Source: JBGAPI01 sp044221335 (GTDB taxonomy: Bacteria > Pseudomonadota > Gammaproteobacteria > Xanthomonadales > Ahniellaceae). Taken from it: a stretch of DNA of 32,941 nucleotides. The position numbers and the translations under genes were made by a program. The stretch is taken from the NCBI GenBank assembly GCA_044221335.1, contig JBGAPI010000060.1:1-32941 (forward strand), in the 5' to 3' direction. Positions 1 to 8,587 of this stretch are shown here, piece by piece (the first letter of the stretch is position 1; each line of letters opens with the position of its first letter). A model generated the notes under the pieces. The model saw only the letters and a program-made list of their open reading frames with translations. It did not search any database and was not told the DNA's origin.

Positions 1-1
1 G

Positions 2-214
2 GTGAACCACAGCCGCTGCGATCACGGATGTCCGGCCGGGGTGGAGTGCGCGGTCACCTGCGCCCTCCGTTGCGCCGACAGCGCTCCGAGCCTGCTGAGC
101 TCAGTGCCGCGGGCGTGGTTGCGGTCTCCGACGCCGGCGCCGTTGACGGCCGTCACCGTGATCAGGCCGGATCCGCTCCTCATCCGATTGGATCGACCCC
201 CCATCCAATCCTGA
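2..214 (+). CDS. C-terminal part of a small Cys/His-rich protein (CzcI/CopL-like), cut by window edge
   Basis: The frame is open from the window edge and codes for about 70 residues, ending in TGA. The first part is rich in possible metal ligands (HSRCDHGC, then Cys at TCALRC). The tail is Pro-rich and ends LIRLDRPPIQS. A Cys/His patch followed by a Pro-rich tail ending in RPP is typical of the small proteins found beside czc and cop loci, and the czcI-like protein at 9827-10210 ends in the very similar LLRPPIS. The start is probably upstream of the window; the GTG at position 2 is only the first available one. The role is inferred. A chance open frame in GC-rich DNA remains possible. Confidence 0.35.
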   Translation: MNHSRCDHGCPAGVECAVTCALRCADSAPSLLSSVPRAWLRSPTPAPLTAVTVIRPDPLLIRLDRPPIQS

Positions 215-350
215 CGCGCCTACCTGCCGGCGGGCCGATCGACGACCCCATTCCCGGCACATCGAATCGCATCACCGCGATTCAGACACGCCGTCATTGC
301 AGGACGCTGCCAACGCGCGCGCCTGCCCCTCATCGTCTGGAGAATTACCC

Positions 351-695
351 ATGAACCGCACCTACATCTTGTCGTCCGTCGTTGTGCTGACCAGCATCGC
401 CTTCAGTAGCACCGCCGTCGCCGCCGAATCGTCCGCCCCTCGCGCGACTCGCATCCTCGAGCGCTTCGACCATTCGGCCCGCATCGGCGCCGGCAGCGCC
501 GACGGCGTCACCGTCGGCGACGCGCTGACGATCGTCAGTCGCGTGCGAATCGAGCGCGGCGGTGGCAAGTCGCCTCCGACCCTCGAGCGCCGGATCGTCG
601 GTCACGCCCGCGTCGACCGCGTCACCGGCGAGCACAGCGCCGAGGTCACTGTGATCCAGGGTGCAGCCCGCGTCGGAGACGAGGTTCGGCGTTAG
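351..695 (+). CDS. small secreted protein of unknown function
   Basis: This codes for 114 residues. The ATG was chosen because GGAG lies 8 bases upstream and because it opens a clear signal peptide (MNRTYILSSVVVLTSIAF, likely cleaved after AVAA). The mature part of about 85 residues contains two related stretches: GSADGVTVGDALTIVSR, and later GEHSAEVTVIQGAARVGDEV. This alternation of short beta strands with a G-x-x-x-G-D turn resembles small beta-barrel periplasmic domains such as the C-terminal domain of FlgT, but I cannot assign a family. It has no Cys and only a few His, so it is not an obvious metal binder. It follows the partial Cys-rich gene by about 136 bases, and both lie at the edge of the metal region. 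Function unknown. Confidence 0.65.
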   Translation: MNRTYILSSVVVLTSIAFSSTAVAAESSAPRATRILERFDHSARIGAGSADGVTVGDALTIVSRVRIERGGGKSPPTLERRIVGHARVDRVTGEHSAEVTVIQGAARVGDEVRR

Positions 696-800
696 CGCGA
701 CGCGATCGCACCCACTTGCCGGATAAGGAGGCAGCAGACCCGGTAGAGGATTCTCCCGGTATGCCCGGGCGACGGATGTATCGCCGTCGACGTCGATTCG

Positions 801-828
801 CGCAGCGAGCCTGTCCCGGCTCGCTGCG
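801..828. terminator. perfect 11-bp hairpin between convergent genes
   Basis: CGCAGCGAGCC, a 6-base loop, and GGCTCGCTGCG form a perfect stem between the converging small secreted protein gene and the methyltransferase gene. There is no T-run on either side, so it is not a canonical intrinsic terminator. A bidirectional terminator or RNA-stabilising hairpin is the likeliest role. Confidence 0.45.
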
Positions 829-937
829 GAGTGGCCGGTGCCCAACGCCGGCAATGACGTAGGCCAGATTGGCGGGCCGGGCATCGCTGTGATGGAAATT
901 TGCCCTCATGTTGGCTTCACCACGGGCGCCGCTGAAC

Positions 938-1579
938 CTACGGCCGAGGGCGCCGGCGTAGCAGCACGTAAGTGAACGCCTGAGGCGATCCCCAAGGGGT
1001 CGTATGGACTTCCCGCTCGGCATGGACCCGATCGAAATCCCGACCGAACAGCTCCACAAGGGCCTCCGCACTTCGGCGCACGACGGGCAGGCCGCTGCAC
1101 TGTTCCGGCCCGTCCGGCGCGAAGCCAGCAACGATGAGGTGACCGCGGTCGGCCAGTGCGCGCGTGGCGATGTCGACGTAATGCAGGATGTCGAGGGGAT
1201 CCGTCAGGAAATGCAGCGCGGCTCGATCGTGCCAGACGTCGAAACTGGCCGGTGGAAACTCGGCCTCGGTCACGTCGGCCACCAGCCAACGAACGCGCGC
1301 GGCTCGCTCTCGCAGGCGTCGTCGGGCGACCTCGAGTGAGGCGCCCGCAAGATCGAGCGCGGTGATGTCGGTCACGCCTCGGTCCAACAGGTCGTCGACC
1401 AGCGTCGATGCCCCGGCACCGACGTCGATCACCCGCGATGTCGACGTGAGGCCCGCGAGCACCAGCATCTGGATCGACATCGACAGGTGCGGTCGATACC
1501 AGCTCACCGCATCGGCGGCCTTGGTCGCGTAGACCGCGTTCCATTGCGCTTCGTGCGACGCGTGGTCAGTGGGGGGCAT
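938..1579 (-). CDS. class I SAM-dependent methyltransferase
   Basis: This codes for 213 residues. The ATG opening MPPTDHASHEAQWN was preferred over an upstream alternative because GAGGGA lies just ahead of it. Motif I for SAM binding is clear (VIDVGAGAST, about residues 50-60). It is followed by an acidic strand end (ALDLAG) and the family motif WHDRAALHFLTD at about 120. This pattern matches a widespread group of small cytosolic methyltransferases of the TehB/thiopurine type, often found with metal or metalloid resistance genes. It is the last gene of the minus-strand metal run, 77 bases after the His-rich membrane protein. The substrate cannot be told from sequence; detoxification by methylation is only a guess from context. 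Confidence 0.8.
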   Translation of the reverse strand: MPPTDHASHEAQWNAVYATKAADAVSWYRPHLSMSIQMLVLAGLTSTSRVIDVGAGASTLVDDLLDRGVTDITALDLAGASLEVARRRLRERAARVRWLVADVTEAEFPPASFDVWHDRAALHFLTDPLDILHYVDIATRALADRGHLIVAGFAPDGPEQCSGLPVVRRSAEALVELFGRDFDRVHAEREVHTTPWGSPQAFTYVLLRRRPRP

Positions 1580-1656
1580 GGGAATCCCTCGAAGGACGGA
1601 GGAGACAACTATCAACGGCAGTTCGGACTTCGATCACCGCGGGCGCCCTGACGCGT

Positions 1657-2379
1657 TCAAGTTTCAAAGACCATGACGATCACGCCGAGCACGACCAACA
1701 GGGCTCCGAGGATGCCCTGCTCGTAGCGCTCGAGCACAGCGAGCTTGAAGCGTTCGAGGCCCGCCAAAGTAAGCCAGGTGAAGGTCAGCATGCCGGCAAG
1801 GGTGGCCAGCGCCAGCGTGGCCGACAACAGCGCGAACCCAATCCATCCGAAGCGGACGCCGGTCAGGAAGACGGGTAGGAAGCCCTCGCAGGGCGACAGA
1901 GTCAGTGCCAACACCAAACCGGTGATCGCCACCCGATCGGTCCGGCGCGACGGCAGCCGCTCCGGCACGGACGCGTCCGCGAAAGCGTGACCGTGATCAT
2001 CCTCGTGCGGGTGGCCACGATCGGCACCGTGGTGATGCGTGTGCCTGTGACCAAAATGATGGTGCCCGTGGCCCGATCCGCTGGCCTGGCGCGAGAGGTA
2101 ATACGCCCCCAGCGCGATCAAGGCTGCGGCGGCGAGGTAGGGAAACACCTGGCCGGTCCAGCGATCGACGGCGATACCGAACCAGGCCACCAGCACGCCC
2201 AGCACCGTGGTGAACAGTACGTGCCCACCACCGGCCACCGCGGTCACCGTCATCGTGCGTAGCCGCGTCCATCCCTGTGCCTTGCCAGTCAGGACGAAAG
2301 GCAACCAATGGGTCGGGATGGCCGCGTGCAGGAAGGCCACCGCGAATCCCGTCGTCGCCAGGGTGTGCAGCAGGTCCAT
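1657..2379 (-). CDS. His-rich membrane protein, NicO/RcnA-like metal exporter
   Basis: This codes for 240 residues with about six membrane segments in two sets of three, separated by a cytosolic-type loop very rich in His (GHGHHHFGHRHTHHHG, about residues 103-118). The first segment carries HAAIPTHWLPF and the second GGGHVLFTTVLG. The second half opens with LSPCEGFLPVF. Paired His/Pro motifs in membrane segments around a His-rich loop are the layout of NicO/RcnA-type nickel and cobalt exporters and of related LysE-superfamily proteins. The gene lies 43 bases after the response regulator and probably shares its transcript. Export of Ni or Co is inferred; the exact subfamily is uncertain. Confidence 0.65.
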   Translation of the reverse strand: MDLLHTLATTGFAVAFLHAAIPTHWLPFVLTGKAQGWTRLRTMTVTAVAGGGHVLFTTVLGVLVAWFGIAVDRWTGQVFPYLAAAALIALGAYYLSRQASGSGHGHHHFGHRHTHHHGADRGHPHEDDHGHAFADASVPERLPSRRTDRVAITGLVLALTLSPCEGFLPVFLTGVRFGWIGFALLSATLALATLAGMLTFTWLTLAGLERFKLAVLERYEQGILGALLVVLGVIVMVFET

Positions 2380-2422
2380 CTGTCACCGATTCCGGTTGGT
2401 CCACGTCATCCCGAAGAAAGGG

Positions 2423-2980
2423 CTACGCCCCGCGCAATCGATAGCCGAAGCCCCGCACCGTTTCTACCATCCGGGCACATCCCGGCGTGTCGACCTTGCG
2501 TCGTATCCGTGACATGTGGACGTCGATGATGTTGGTCGCGGGCTCGAACTGCTGGTCCCAGGCCAGTCCAAGCAGCATGGAGCGGCTGACGACCTGGTCC
2601 GAATTGCGCATCAGGCACTCGAGGATTCGGAACTCGGTGACCGTGACATCGACGTGCTGTCCACCTCGATAGACCCGTCGCGACATCAAGTTCATCGTGA
2701 GATCGGCGACACGAAGCACGCTGCCGTCTTCCAGGGTCTGTGCACGGCGCCGAACCAGGGCTTCGATGCGCGCCAGCAACTCGGCAAACGAGAACGGCTC
2801 AACGCCCGAATCGCCGGCGCGGGATCGGTCGGCAACGACGATGTTGTACGCGTGCTCCTTGGCACAGAACAGTCCGTCCTCCTCGGAAGGCGACACGTCG
2901 ACCACGTGGCCAGCCTCTCGCAAGACGCGCTGCAGGAGGTTCGCAGTTGGAACGTTCGACTCGATCAACAGAATGCGCAT
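2423..2980 (-). CDS. OmpR-type response regulator with deleted receiver core
   Basis: This codes for 185 residues, against about 225 for the family. The winged-helix DNA-binding domain is intact (about residues 86-183: ADLTMNLMSRRVYRGG, VTVTEFRILECLM, IDVHMSRIRRKVD, VRGFGYRL). The receiver domain is not. It starts normally (MRILLIESN) and reaches the likely phospho-acceptor Asp51 in VVADRSRAGD. It then jumps to VEPFSFAELLARIEAL, which corresponds to the KPF region at the end of a normal receiver. About 43 residues are missing, including the conserved Thr/Ser, and the Lys of KPF is Glu. The frame is kept. No histidine kinase gene lies nearby. It sits 24 bases after the CDF gene inside the metal operon, where czcR/copR-type activators usually occur. 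It may act without phosphorylation or be a decaying gene. Confidence 0.85.
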   Translation of the reverse strand: MRILLIESNVPTANLLQRVLREAGHVVDVSPSEEDGLFCAKEHAYNIVVADRSRAGDSGVEPFSFAELLARIEALVRRRAQTLEDGSVLRVADLTMNLMSRRVYRGGQHVDVTVTEFRILECLMRNSDQVVSRSMLLGLAWDQQFEPATNIIDVHMSRIRRKVDTPGCARMVETVRGFGYRLRGA

Positions 2981-3004
2981 CGGTTCCGTCCCTGGTGCGA
3001 GTCG

Positions 3005-3967
3005 TCAGTGCACATGATCGTGGTCGTGGTCTCGGCCCGACGTCGCTGGCGCCTGCAGGTCGCACTGCCCGCCGTCGCAGTCCTCGTGCTCGATCTGCAA
3101 AGTGGCGTGGGTGATCCGGAACTGCTCTCGAAGCAACGTCTGCACCGACGACAGGATGATGTCGTGCTCGACACCTGCTTCGCGATCGCGTTTCACATGG
3201 GCGGTCAGCAGGATCTTGTCGCTGCTGACCGCCCAGACATGCACGTGATGAACGTCGACGACCCCAGGAACTGCGCGAATGCGCGTGTGGATCTCCTCGA
3301 CCACGATGCCGCTCGGCACGCCCTCCAGCAACACATTGATGCTGTCCTTGAGAAGGGTCCAGGTTCGTGGCAGAACCCACAGACCGATCAGGACCGCGAT
3401 GATCGGATCGATCGGCCGCCAGCCGGTCCAGGCGATGATGCCGCCGGCGGCCAGCACGCCGATCGAGCCCAGCATGTCACTCCAGACCTCGAGGTAGGCG
3501 CCTTTTACGTTGAGGCTCTTGTCGCTTCCGGCTTGCAGCAGCCGCATGGCGATCAGGTTGATCACGAGACCGGCGACCGCAATTCCCATCATCGCGCCCG
3601 AGGCGATCGGCGGCGGATCGCGGAAGCGATCGATCGCCTCCCACAGGATGTACATGGCCACGATGAACAGGATCACCGCATTGAATGCGGCCGCCAGGAT
3701 CTCGAAGCGGGCGTAGCCGAAGGTGCGCCGCCCGTCCGGTGACCGCTTGCCGATCCGAATCGCAGCGAGCGCGATGACTAGCGCCGCCGTATCGGTGAGC
3801 ATGTGGGCCGCATCGGAGATCAGCGCCAGGCTGTGTGTCATCCAGCCACCGACCGCCTCCAGGATCATGAAGGAACCGGTTAGGGCCAGCGCGAGCTTCA
3901 ACGCCCGCTCGGGTGCGTTTCGAACGCCGTGGTCGTGCGAATGTGATCCGTGATCATCGTGGCTCAT
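3005..3967 (-). CDS. czcD: cation diffusion facilitator, CzcD-like Zn/Co/Cd exporter
   Basis: This codes for 320 residues. The ATG at MSHDDHGSHSHDHG has GAGGAG ahead of it. The protein has a His-rich N terminus, six membrane segments and a C-terminal cytosolic domain. The metal site in segment 2 reads DAAHMLTD (HxxxD), and segment 5 has the CzcD-type VWSDMLGSIG. The C-terminal domain contains VDVHHVHVWAVSS and ends in a second metal-rich tail (HEDCDGGQCD, HDHDHDHVH). The family is a homodimeric divalent cation/proton antiporter of the inner membrane, moving cytosolic zinc, cobalt or cadmium to the periplasm, where an RND system can expel it. It starts 11 bases after the czcC stop codon, so it belongs to the same operon. 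The exact metal is not certain. Confidence 0.9.
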   Translation of the reverse strand: MSHDDHGSHSHDHGVRNAPERALKLALALTGSFMILEAVGGWMTHSLALISDAAHMLTDTAALVIALAAIRIGKRSPDGRRTFGYARFEILAAAFNAVILFIVAMYILWEAIDRFRDPPPIASGAMMGIAVAGLVINLIAMRLLQAGSDKSLNVKGAYLEVWSDMLGSIGVLAAGGIIAWTGWRPIDPIIAVLIGLWVLPRTWTLLKDSINVLLEGVPSGIVVEEIHTRIRAVPGVVDVHHVHVWAVSSDKILLTAHVKRDREAGVEHDIILSSVQTLLREQFRITHATLQIEHEDCDGGQCDLQAPATSGRDHDHDHVH

Positions 3968-3978
3968 CGGCAGTCTCC

Positions 3979-5220
3979 TCAGGGTGCTAGTTCGGCCCAC
4001 AGCGCGCCCGCTTCGATCTCGAAGCGGTAGTGTGCGGCCAAGGCCTGGGTCTGGGCGTCGATCGCCCCGCGCTCGGACTCGAGTGCGGATCGCCGAGCCG
4101 CAAGCAGGGTTTGCAGGTCCGCCTCACCCAAGGTGTAGGCGCGCTGGCTCAGCCGTACGTTTTCGGCGGCATGATCGGCCGACTCGCGAGCGAGCTTCCA
4201 ACGAGACGCTCCGCTTCGATCGGCGCTGTCGCGTTCGGTCGCCGTGACCCGCAGCTCTCGCAGCGCGAGCTCGACTTCCGTGTCGCGGCGATCGCGCTCG
4301 GCGATGGCTCGTGCGTACCGCGCATCTCGATAAGCACCCGGCAAGGGAATGCTGAGGCTGATCCCGACGATGCGCTCGTCACCGTAAGCCTCGGAGGCAC
4401 GGAAAACGCCCAGTGTCGGATCCGGCCGGCGGTCGGCGCGCTCGCGCGACACCGCGGCCTCGGCCTCGGCACGCACCGCGTCCAACGCGCGCACCGCGGC
4501 ACTGCCGGTGAGCCATCGGTCGATGCGTGCGCCCGGCGATTCGGTTTCCTCGATCGGCGCTCCCAGTTCCGGCAACCGGGTCGGCGCCTTCGGAAAGCGA
4601 GCTTCGAGTCGAGTTCGTGCGATCGTCGCCTCAGCGTCAGCCTCCATCGCCCCTCGCTCGGCCGCCGCACGGTCGGCTTCGGCGAGATTGAGGTCGAGCC
4701 GCGCGGCGTCGCCGGCTTTCACCCGCTTCTCGACCGCCACTCGATTGTACGACGCCAATGCCACCAGGTCGCGGGTCCATTCGGCAATCCGGGACGTGCG
4801 AATCCAGTCGAACCACAGTCCGATCAGTTCGGACAGCGCCTGGCGGGAATCGGAGCGGTACTGCGCCTCGGCCCTCGCGATGCCGCGCGCCCCCAATTCG
4901 ACGTCGAGCTGCCGCTTGCCCGGCCAGCGGACCGTCCGTTCGAGGCCGACGTTCCACTCTTGCGACCGCGGCGCATCAACATAGGATCGGCGCTGCTTGG
5001 CCAGATTGACCGTCCACTCGTTCGGCGATACACGAAGCATCTCGGCGTCGTGGCCGGCGACGCTGCGCTCAGCGTCGGCGTTGCGCACCGACAGGTCCGT
5101 GACGAGCCAGGAGGCGACGACCTCGCGGGGGGGCAGGTCGGTCGGATCGGCGCCTTGGGCACGCGTCGGGATCGCGACGGCGACTCCGAGAACCAGGAGG
5201 GCGAGGACGATCAGGCGCAT
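3979..5220 (-). CDS. czcC: outer-membrane efflux channel of the RND metal pump
   Basis: This codes for 413 residues. The reading frame is open well upstream, but the ATG at MRLIVLALLVLGVAVAI is preceded by GAGGAGGG and opens a signal peptide, so it was chosen. There is no lipobox Cys near the cleavage site. The mature protein is helix-rich with long heptad-like stretches and the usual two TolC/OEP repeats. The motif TVRWPGKRQLDVE (about residues 85-98) and the later SIPLPGAYRDARYARA match the two OEP halves of the CzcC/CusC group. It forms the outer-membrane exit duct for the CzcA/CzcB complex. Its start overlaps the end of the DUF3240 gene by 10 bases, suggesting translational coupling. Confidence 0.88.
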   Translation of the reverse strand: MRLIVLALLVLGVAVAIPTRAQGADPTDLPPREVVASWLVTDLSVRNADAERSVAGHDAEMLRVSPNEWTVNLAKQRRSYVDAPRSQEWNVGLERTVRWPGKRQLDVELGARGIARAEAQYRSDSRQALSELIGLWFDWIRTSRIAEWTRDLVALASYNRVAVEKRVKAGDAARLDLNLAEADRAAAERGAMEADAEATIARTRLEARFPKAPTRLPELGAPIEETESPGARIDRWLTGSAAVRALDAVRAEAEAAVSRERADRRPDPTLGVFRASEAYGDERIVGISLSIPLPGAYRDARYARAIAERDRRDTEVELALRELRVTATERDSADRSGASRWKLARESADHAAENVRLSQRAYTLGEADLQTLLAARRSALESERGAIDAQTQALAAHYRFEIEAGALWAELAP

Positions 5221-5513
5221 ACGCCCTCCTCGCTGATCGCGTGGACCCACCAGCGGATGCCCGTGCCGGCAAACTCGGAGACGAGCACGGTGCGCAACTC
5301 GTCCCACTCGCGACGGGCGAGCAGGATCTGGACAAGCACGTTGCGAGCGCGGCCCAACACCTGCTCGGAGGTCGACATGGCGCCGTGAGCGACGCCATGG
5401 GCAAAGGTCGGCGCGCTGGTGAACAGCTCGTCGGAGAAACGCAGCAGCAAGGCGTCGAGGAGTTTTTCCTCGACCGCCGGCGGACACAGGATTGAACAGG
5501 CGAGATCAGACAT
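5211..5513 (-). CDS. DUF3240 family protein of the metal efflux operon
   Basis: This codes for 100 residues. It overlaps the end of czcA by 8 bases and the start of czcC by 10, so it is a genuine member of the operon. The sequence looks like the small PII/CutA-like fold assigned to DUF3240: an N-terminal part rich in Leu (EEKLLDALLLRF), the central GAMSTSEQVLGRARNVLVQILL (about residues 44-65) and the end GTGIRWWVHAISEEG. Proteins of this family are recurrently encoded between the RND pump and channel genes of czc/cus-type loci, where a role in sensing or tuning the pump has been suggested but not, to my knowledge, settled. It has no signal peptide, so it is probably cytosolic. Confidence 0.8.
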   Translation of the reverse strand: MSDLACSILCPPAVEEKLLDALLLRFSDELFTSAPTFAHGVAHGAMSTSEQVLGRARNVLVQILLARREWDELRTVLVSEFAGTGIRWWVHAISEEGVCA

Positions 5514-8500
5514 GACGGGTCTCCGGCTTCGGCTGACCGAAGCGCAGGTAGAGAATGGGGAGGACGACGAGCGTCAGCGCGGTCGCCGACAGCAGGCCGC
5601 CGATAACGACGATGGCGAGCGGGCGCTGCACCTCGGAGCCCGGACCGCTCGCGAACAGCAGCGGGATCAGGCCGAAGGCGGTGATCGACGCGGTCATCAG
5701 CACCGGACGCAATCGCCGGAGAGATCCGCGGCGCACGGCGTCGGCGAGGCTCGCGCCCTCGGCATAGAGCTGGTTGAAGTAGCTGACCAGAACCACGCCG
5801 TTCAGCACCGCGATGCCGAGCAGCGCGATGAAGCCGACCGACGCCGGCACCGACAGGTACTCGCCGGAGATCCACAGCGCGAACACGCCGCCGATCAGCG
5901 CGAACGGCACGTTGGCGAGCACCAGCAGCGATTGCCGCACCGAGCCGAAGGTCGCGAACAGGATCGCGAAGATCAGCGCGAGCGCGAGCGGCACCACCAG
6001 GCCGAGACGAGCTGCGGCCCGCTGCTGGTTCTCGAACTGGCCACCGAAGCTCATCCGGTAACCGCTCGGCAGCGTGACCTGCGCAGCGATCTTTGCCTTC
6101 GCCTCCTCGACGAAGCCAACCAGATCCCGACCGGCGACATTGGCGATCACCACGCTGTATCTGCTGCCGAGCTCGCGGTCGACCTTGACCGGGCCGGCGG
6201 CGCGTTCCAGCGTCGCGATCGCGGTCAGCGGAACCGATCCACCATCCGGCGTCGCAATCCGGGTCGCCTCGAACTGCGACGGCGACACCGTGACGCTGTG
6301 CGGCCCTCGCATCAGCACCGGGACGCGACGATTGCCGTCGAGCACGGTGCCGGCGCGCTGGCCCTCGACCTGGGCACGTAGGGTGTCCTGCACGTCTTCG
6401 ACGTTGAGTCCGAGGCGACCGGCGGCAAGCCGATCGACCAGCACACGCAAGTACTGCACGCCGTCGTTCTGCACGGTGTAGACGTCCTCGCTGCCGGCGA
6501 CGCCCTTGACCACCGCCTCGATGCGCTTGGCGACTTCGTCGAGCGTCTTCAACTCCGGGCCGAAGACCTTGATCGCGACGTCGCCGCGCACGCCGATGAT
6601 CATCTCGGACACCCGCATCTCGATCGGCTGGGTGAAGCTGTAGCGCACCGGCAGCTCATCGAGGACCGCGCGGATCTTCGCGATCAGCTCCGATTTGTCG
6701 CGCACCTTCCACTCGTCCTTCGGCTTCAGCACCAGGAAGGTGTCGGTCTGGTTGAGCCCCATCGGATCGAGCCCGAGTTCATCCGATCCGGCGCGACCGA
6801 CCGCGCCCGCCAGTTCCGGCACGCGCCGCATCAGCTCCGCCTGGATCCGCGCGTCGAGGGCCACGGTCTGGTCGAGACTCACCGACGGCAACTTCTCGAT
6901 GCCGACGATCAGATCCCCCTCGTCCATGGTCGGCATGAAGGTCTTGCCGATCAGGCCGTAGACACCGACGCTGGCAGCGAGCAGCACACCGGCCGTGATC
7001 AGCACCGGCCTGGCACGAGCCAGTGCGCGATCGAGTAGCGGCGCGTAGGCACCGGCGAGCACTCGCGGAAGCCAGGGCTCGTCATGCGCGACGTCCTTGA
7101 TCAGCCAACTCGCCAGCACCGGGATCACGGTCAGCGACAGCACGAGCGAGCTCGCCAGCGCGAAGGCGATGGTCAGCGCCACCGGTACGAACAACCGGCC
7201 CTCGAGGCCCTGCAGCGTCAGCAGCGGCAGGAACACGACGACGATGATGCCGATGCCCGACAACGTCGGCACCGCCACCTCGCGCACGGCTCGGAACACG
7301 ACGTGCAGCCGCGGCAGTCGTCCGGCGGCGGGATCGTGAGCCAGATGCGCGACGATGTTCTCAACCACCACGACCGCGGCATCGACCAGCATGCCGATCG
7401 CGATGGCGAGCCCCCCGAGGCTCATTAGGTTGGCCGACAGACCGGCGATCCGCATCAGGATGAAGGTGGCGAGTGCGGACAACGGCAGGATCAGCGCGAC
7501 GGTGACGCCGGCGCGCACGTTGCCGAGAAACAGCCCGAGCAGGATCAGCACCAGCACCGTCGCCTCGGCCAGCGCCTTCGACACCGTGCCGACGGCCTTC
7601 GTCACCAGGGCCGCGCGGTTGTAGAACACGTGCAGCTTCATCCCTTTCGGGAGCGTCGGTTCGAGTTCGGCCAACTTGCTTTCGACGCCCTCGACCACCT
7701 GGCGCGCATTGGCACCGGCCAGGCCTAGCACCAGCCCCTCGACCGCCTCGCCTTTGCCGTCGCTGGTGACAGCGCCGTAGCGGGTCAGCGCACCGAGCTT
7801 CACGGTCGCGACATCGGCAACGCGGACCGGCACTTCGTCGCGTTGTCCGACTACGATCGCCGCGAGGTCGTCGAGCGTCTTCACGCTGCCCTCGGTGCGG
7901 ACCAGCAGCGTCTCCTCGCCGTCGCTCAAGCGGCCGGCGCCGTCGTTGCGGTTGTTAGCCTCGAGCTTGGCCTTCAGCGTCGCGAGGCTGATTCCGGCGG
8001 ACTCCATCCGCGCCGCGTCCGGCACCACCTCGAAGGTCTTCACGTGACCGCCGAGCGCGTTGACGTCGGCGACCCCCGGCACCGCACGCAGTGCCGGCCG
8101 CAGCACCCAGTCGAGCACGCTGCGCCGCTCGGCGAGCGTGTAGTCGTCGCCGGTCACGGTGAACATGAACATCTCGCCGAGCGGCGTGGTGATCGGCGCC
8201 ATGCCGCCATCGACGCCCGCGGGAAGGTCAGACATCAGTCCGGACAGGCGTTCGGCGACCTGCTGGCGCGCCCAGTAGATGTCGGTGCCGTCCTCGAAGT
8301 CGAGGGTCACATCGACGATGCCGTACTTGGATGTCGAGCGCAGCATCTTCTGGTGCGCGATGCCGAGCAGCTCGGTCTCGATCGGCACGGCGATCCGCGA
8401 CTCGACCTCCTCCGGCGTCATCCCCGGCGCCTTCAGGATCACCTTGACCTGGACGCCCGAGACGTCGGGAAAGGCATCGATCGGCAGGCCGCGGAACGCC

Positions 8501-8586
8501 CACGCTCCCGCGGCGGCGAGCAGCAATGTGAGTGCGAGGACCAACAGTCGTTGAGCCAGCGCGAATTGGATCAGGCGCTGGACCAT
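5506..8586 (-). CDS. czcA: heavy-metal RND efflux pump, CzcA/CusA family
   Basis: This codes for 1026 residues, the normal length for the family. The ATG at MVQRLIQFAL has a very strong GGAGGAG ahead of it. The layout is the usual one: one membrane helix, a large periplasmic part with porter motifs (FPDVSGVQVKV at about 39, the GMTPEEVE stretch at 55), a block of helices, a second periplasmic part (RGDVAIKVFGPE) and a final helix block. The proton-relay helix reads GLAIAIGMLVDAAVVVVEN, with Asp402 and Glu409. This is the metal-pump version of the signature, not the drug-pump one. The trimer takes metal from periplasm or cytosol and drives it out through CzcC. The divalent (Co/Zn/Cd/Ni) choice is inferred from the CDF partner; Cu/Ag is not excluded. 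Confidence 0.92.
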   Translation of the reverse strand: MVQRLIQFALAQRLLVLALTLLLAAAGAWAFRGLPIDAFPDVSGVQVKVILKAPGMTPEEVESRIAVPIETELLGIAHQKMLRSTSKYGIVDVTLDFEDGTDIYWARQQVAERLSGLMSDLPAGVDGGMAPITTPLGEMFMFTVTGDDYTLAERRSVLDWVLRPALRAVPGVADVNALGGHVKTFEVVPDAARMESAGISLATLKAKLEANNRNDGAGRLSDGEETLLVRTEGSVKTLDDLAAIVVGQRDEVPVRVADVATVKLGALTRYGAVTSDGKGEAVEGLVLGLAGANARQVVEGVESKLAELEPTLPKGMKLHVFYNRAALVTKAVGTVSKALAEATVLVLILLGLFLGNVRAGVTVALILPLSALATFILMRIAGLSANLMSLGGLAIAIGMLVDAAVVVVENIVAHLAHDPAAGRLPRLHVVFRAVREVAVPTLSGIGIIVVVFLPLLTLQGLEGRLFVPVALTIAFALASSLVLSLTVIPVLASWLIKDVAHDEPWLPRVLAGAYAPLLDRALARARPVLITAGVLLAASVGVYGLIGKTFMPTMDEGDLIVGIEKLPSVSLDQTVALDARIQAELMRRVPELAGAVGRAGSDELGLDPMGLNQTDTFLVLKPKDEWKVRDKSELIAKIRAVLDELPVRYSFTQPIEMRVSEMIIGVRGDVAIKVFGPELKTLDEVAKRIEAVVKGVAGSEDVYTVQNDGVQYLRVLVDRLAAGRLGLNVEDVQDTLRAQVEGQRAGTVLDGNRRVPVLMRGPHSVTVSPSQFEATRIATPDGGSVPLTAIATLERAAGPVKVDRELGSRYSVVIANVAGRDLVGFVEEAKAKIAAQVTLPSGYRMSFGGQFENQQRAAARLGLVVPLALALIFAILFATFGSVRQSLLVLANVPFALIGGVFALWISGEYLSVPASVGFIALLGIAVLNGVVLVSYFNQLYAEGASLADAVRRGSLRRLRPVLMTASITAFGLIPLLFASGPGSEVQRPLAIVVIGGLLSATALTLVVLPILYLRFGQPKPETRHV

Positions 8587-8587
8587 G

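Noticed and set aside
2516..3742. Long plus-strand open frame opposite the regulator and CDF genes
   Set aside because: It is antisense to two well-supported genes and shows no family motif; long shadow frames are expected at this GC content.
3979..5487. Long form of the outer-membrane channel starting at 5487
   Set aside because: The extra 89 residues are Arg-rich shadow of the DUF3240 gene, and the signal peptide with a strong ribosome site starts at 5220.
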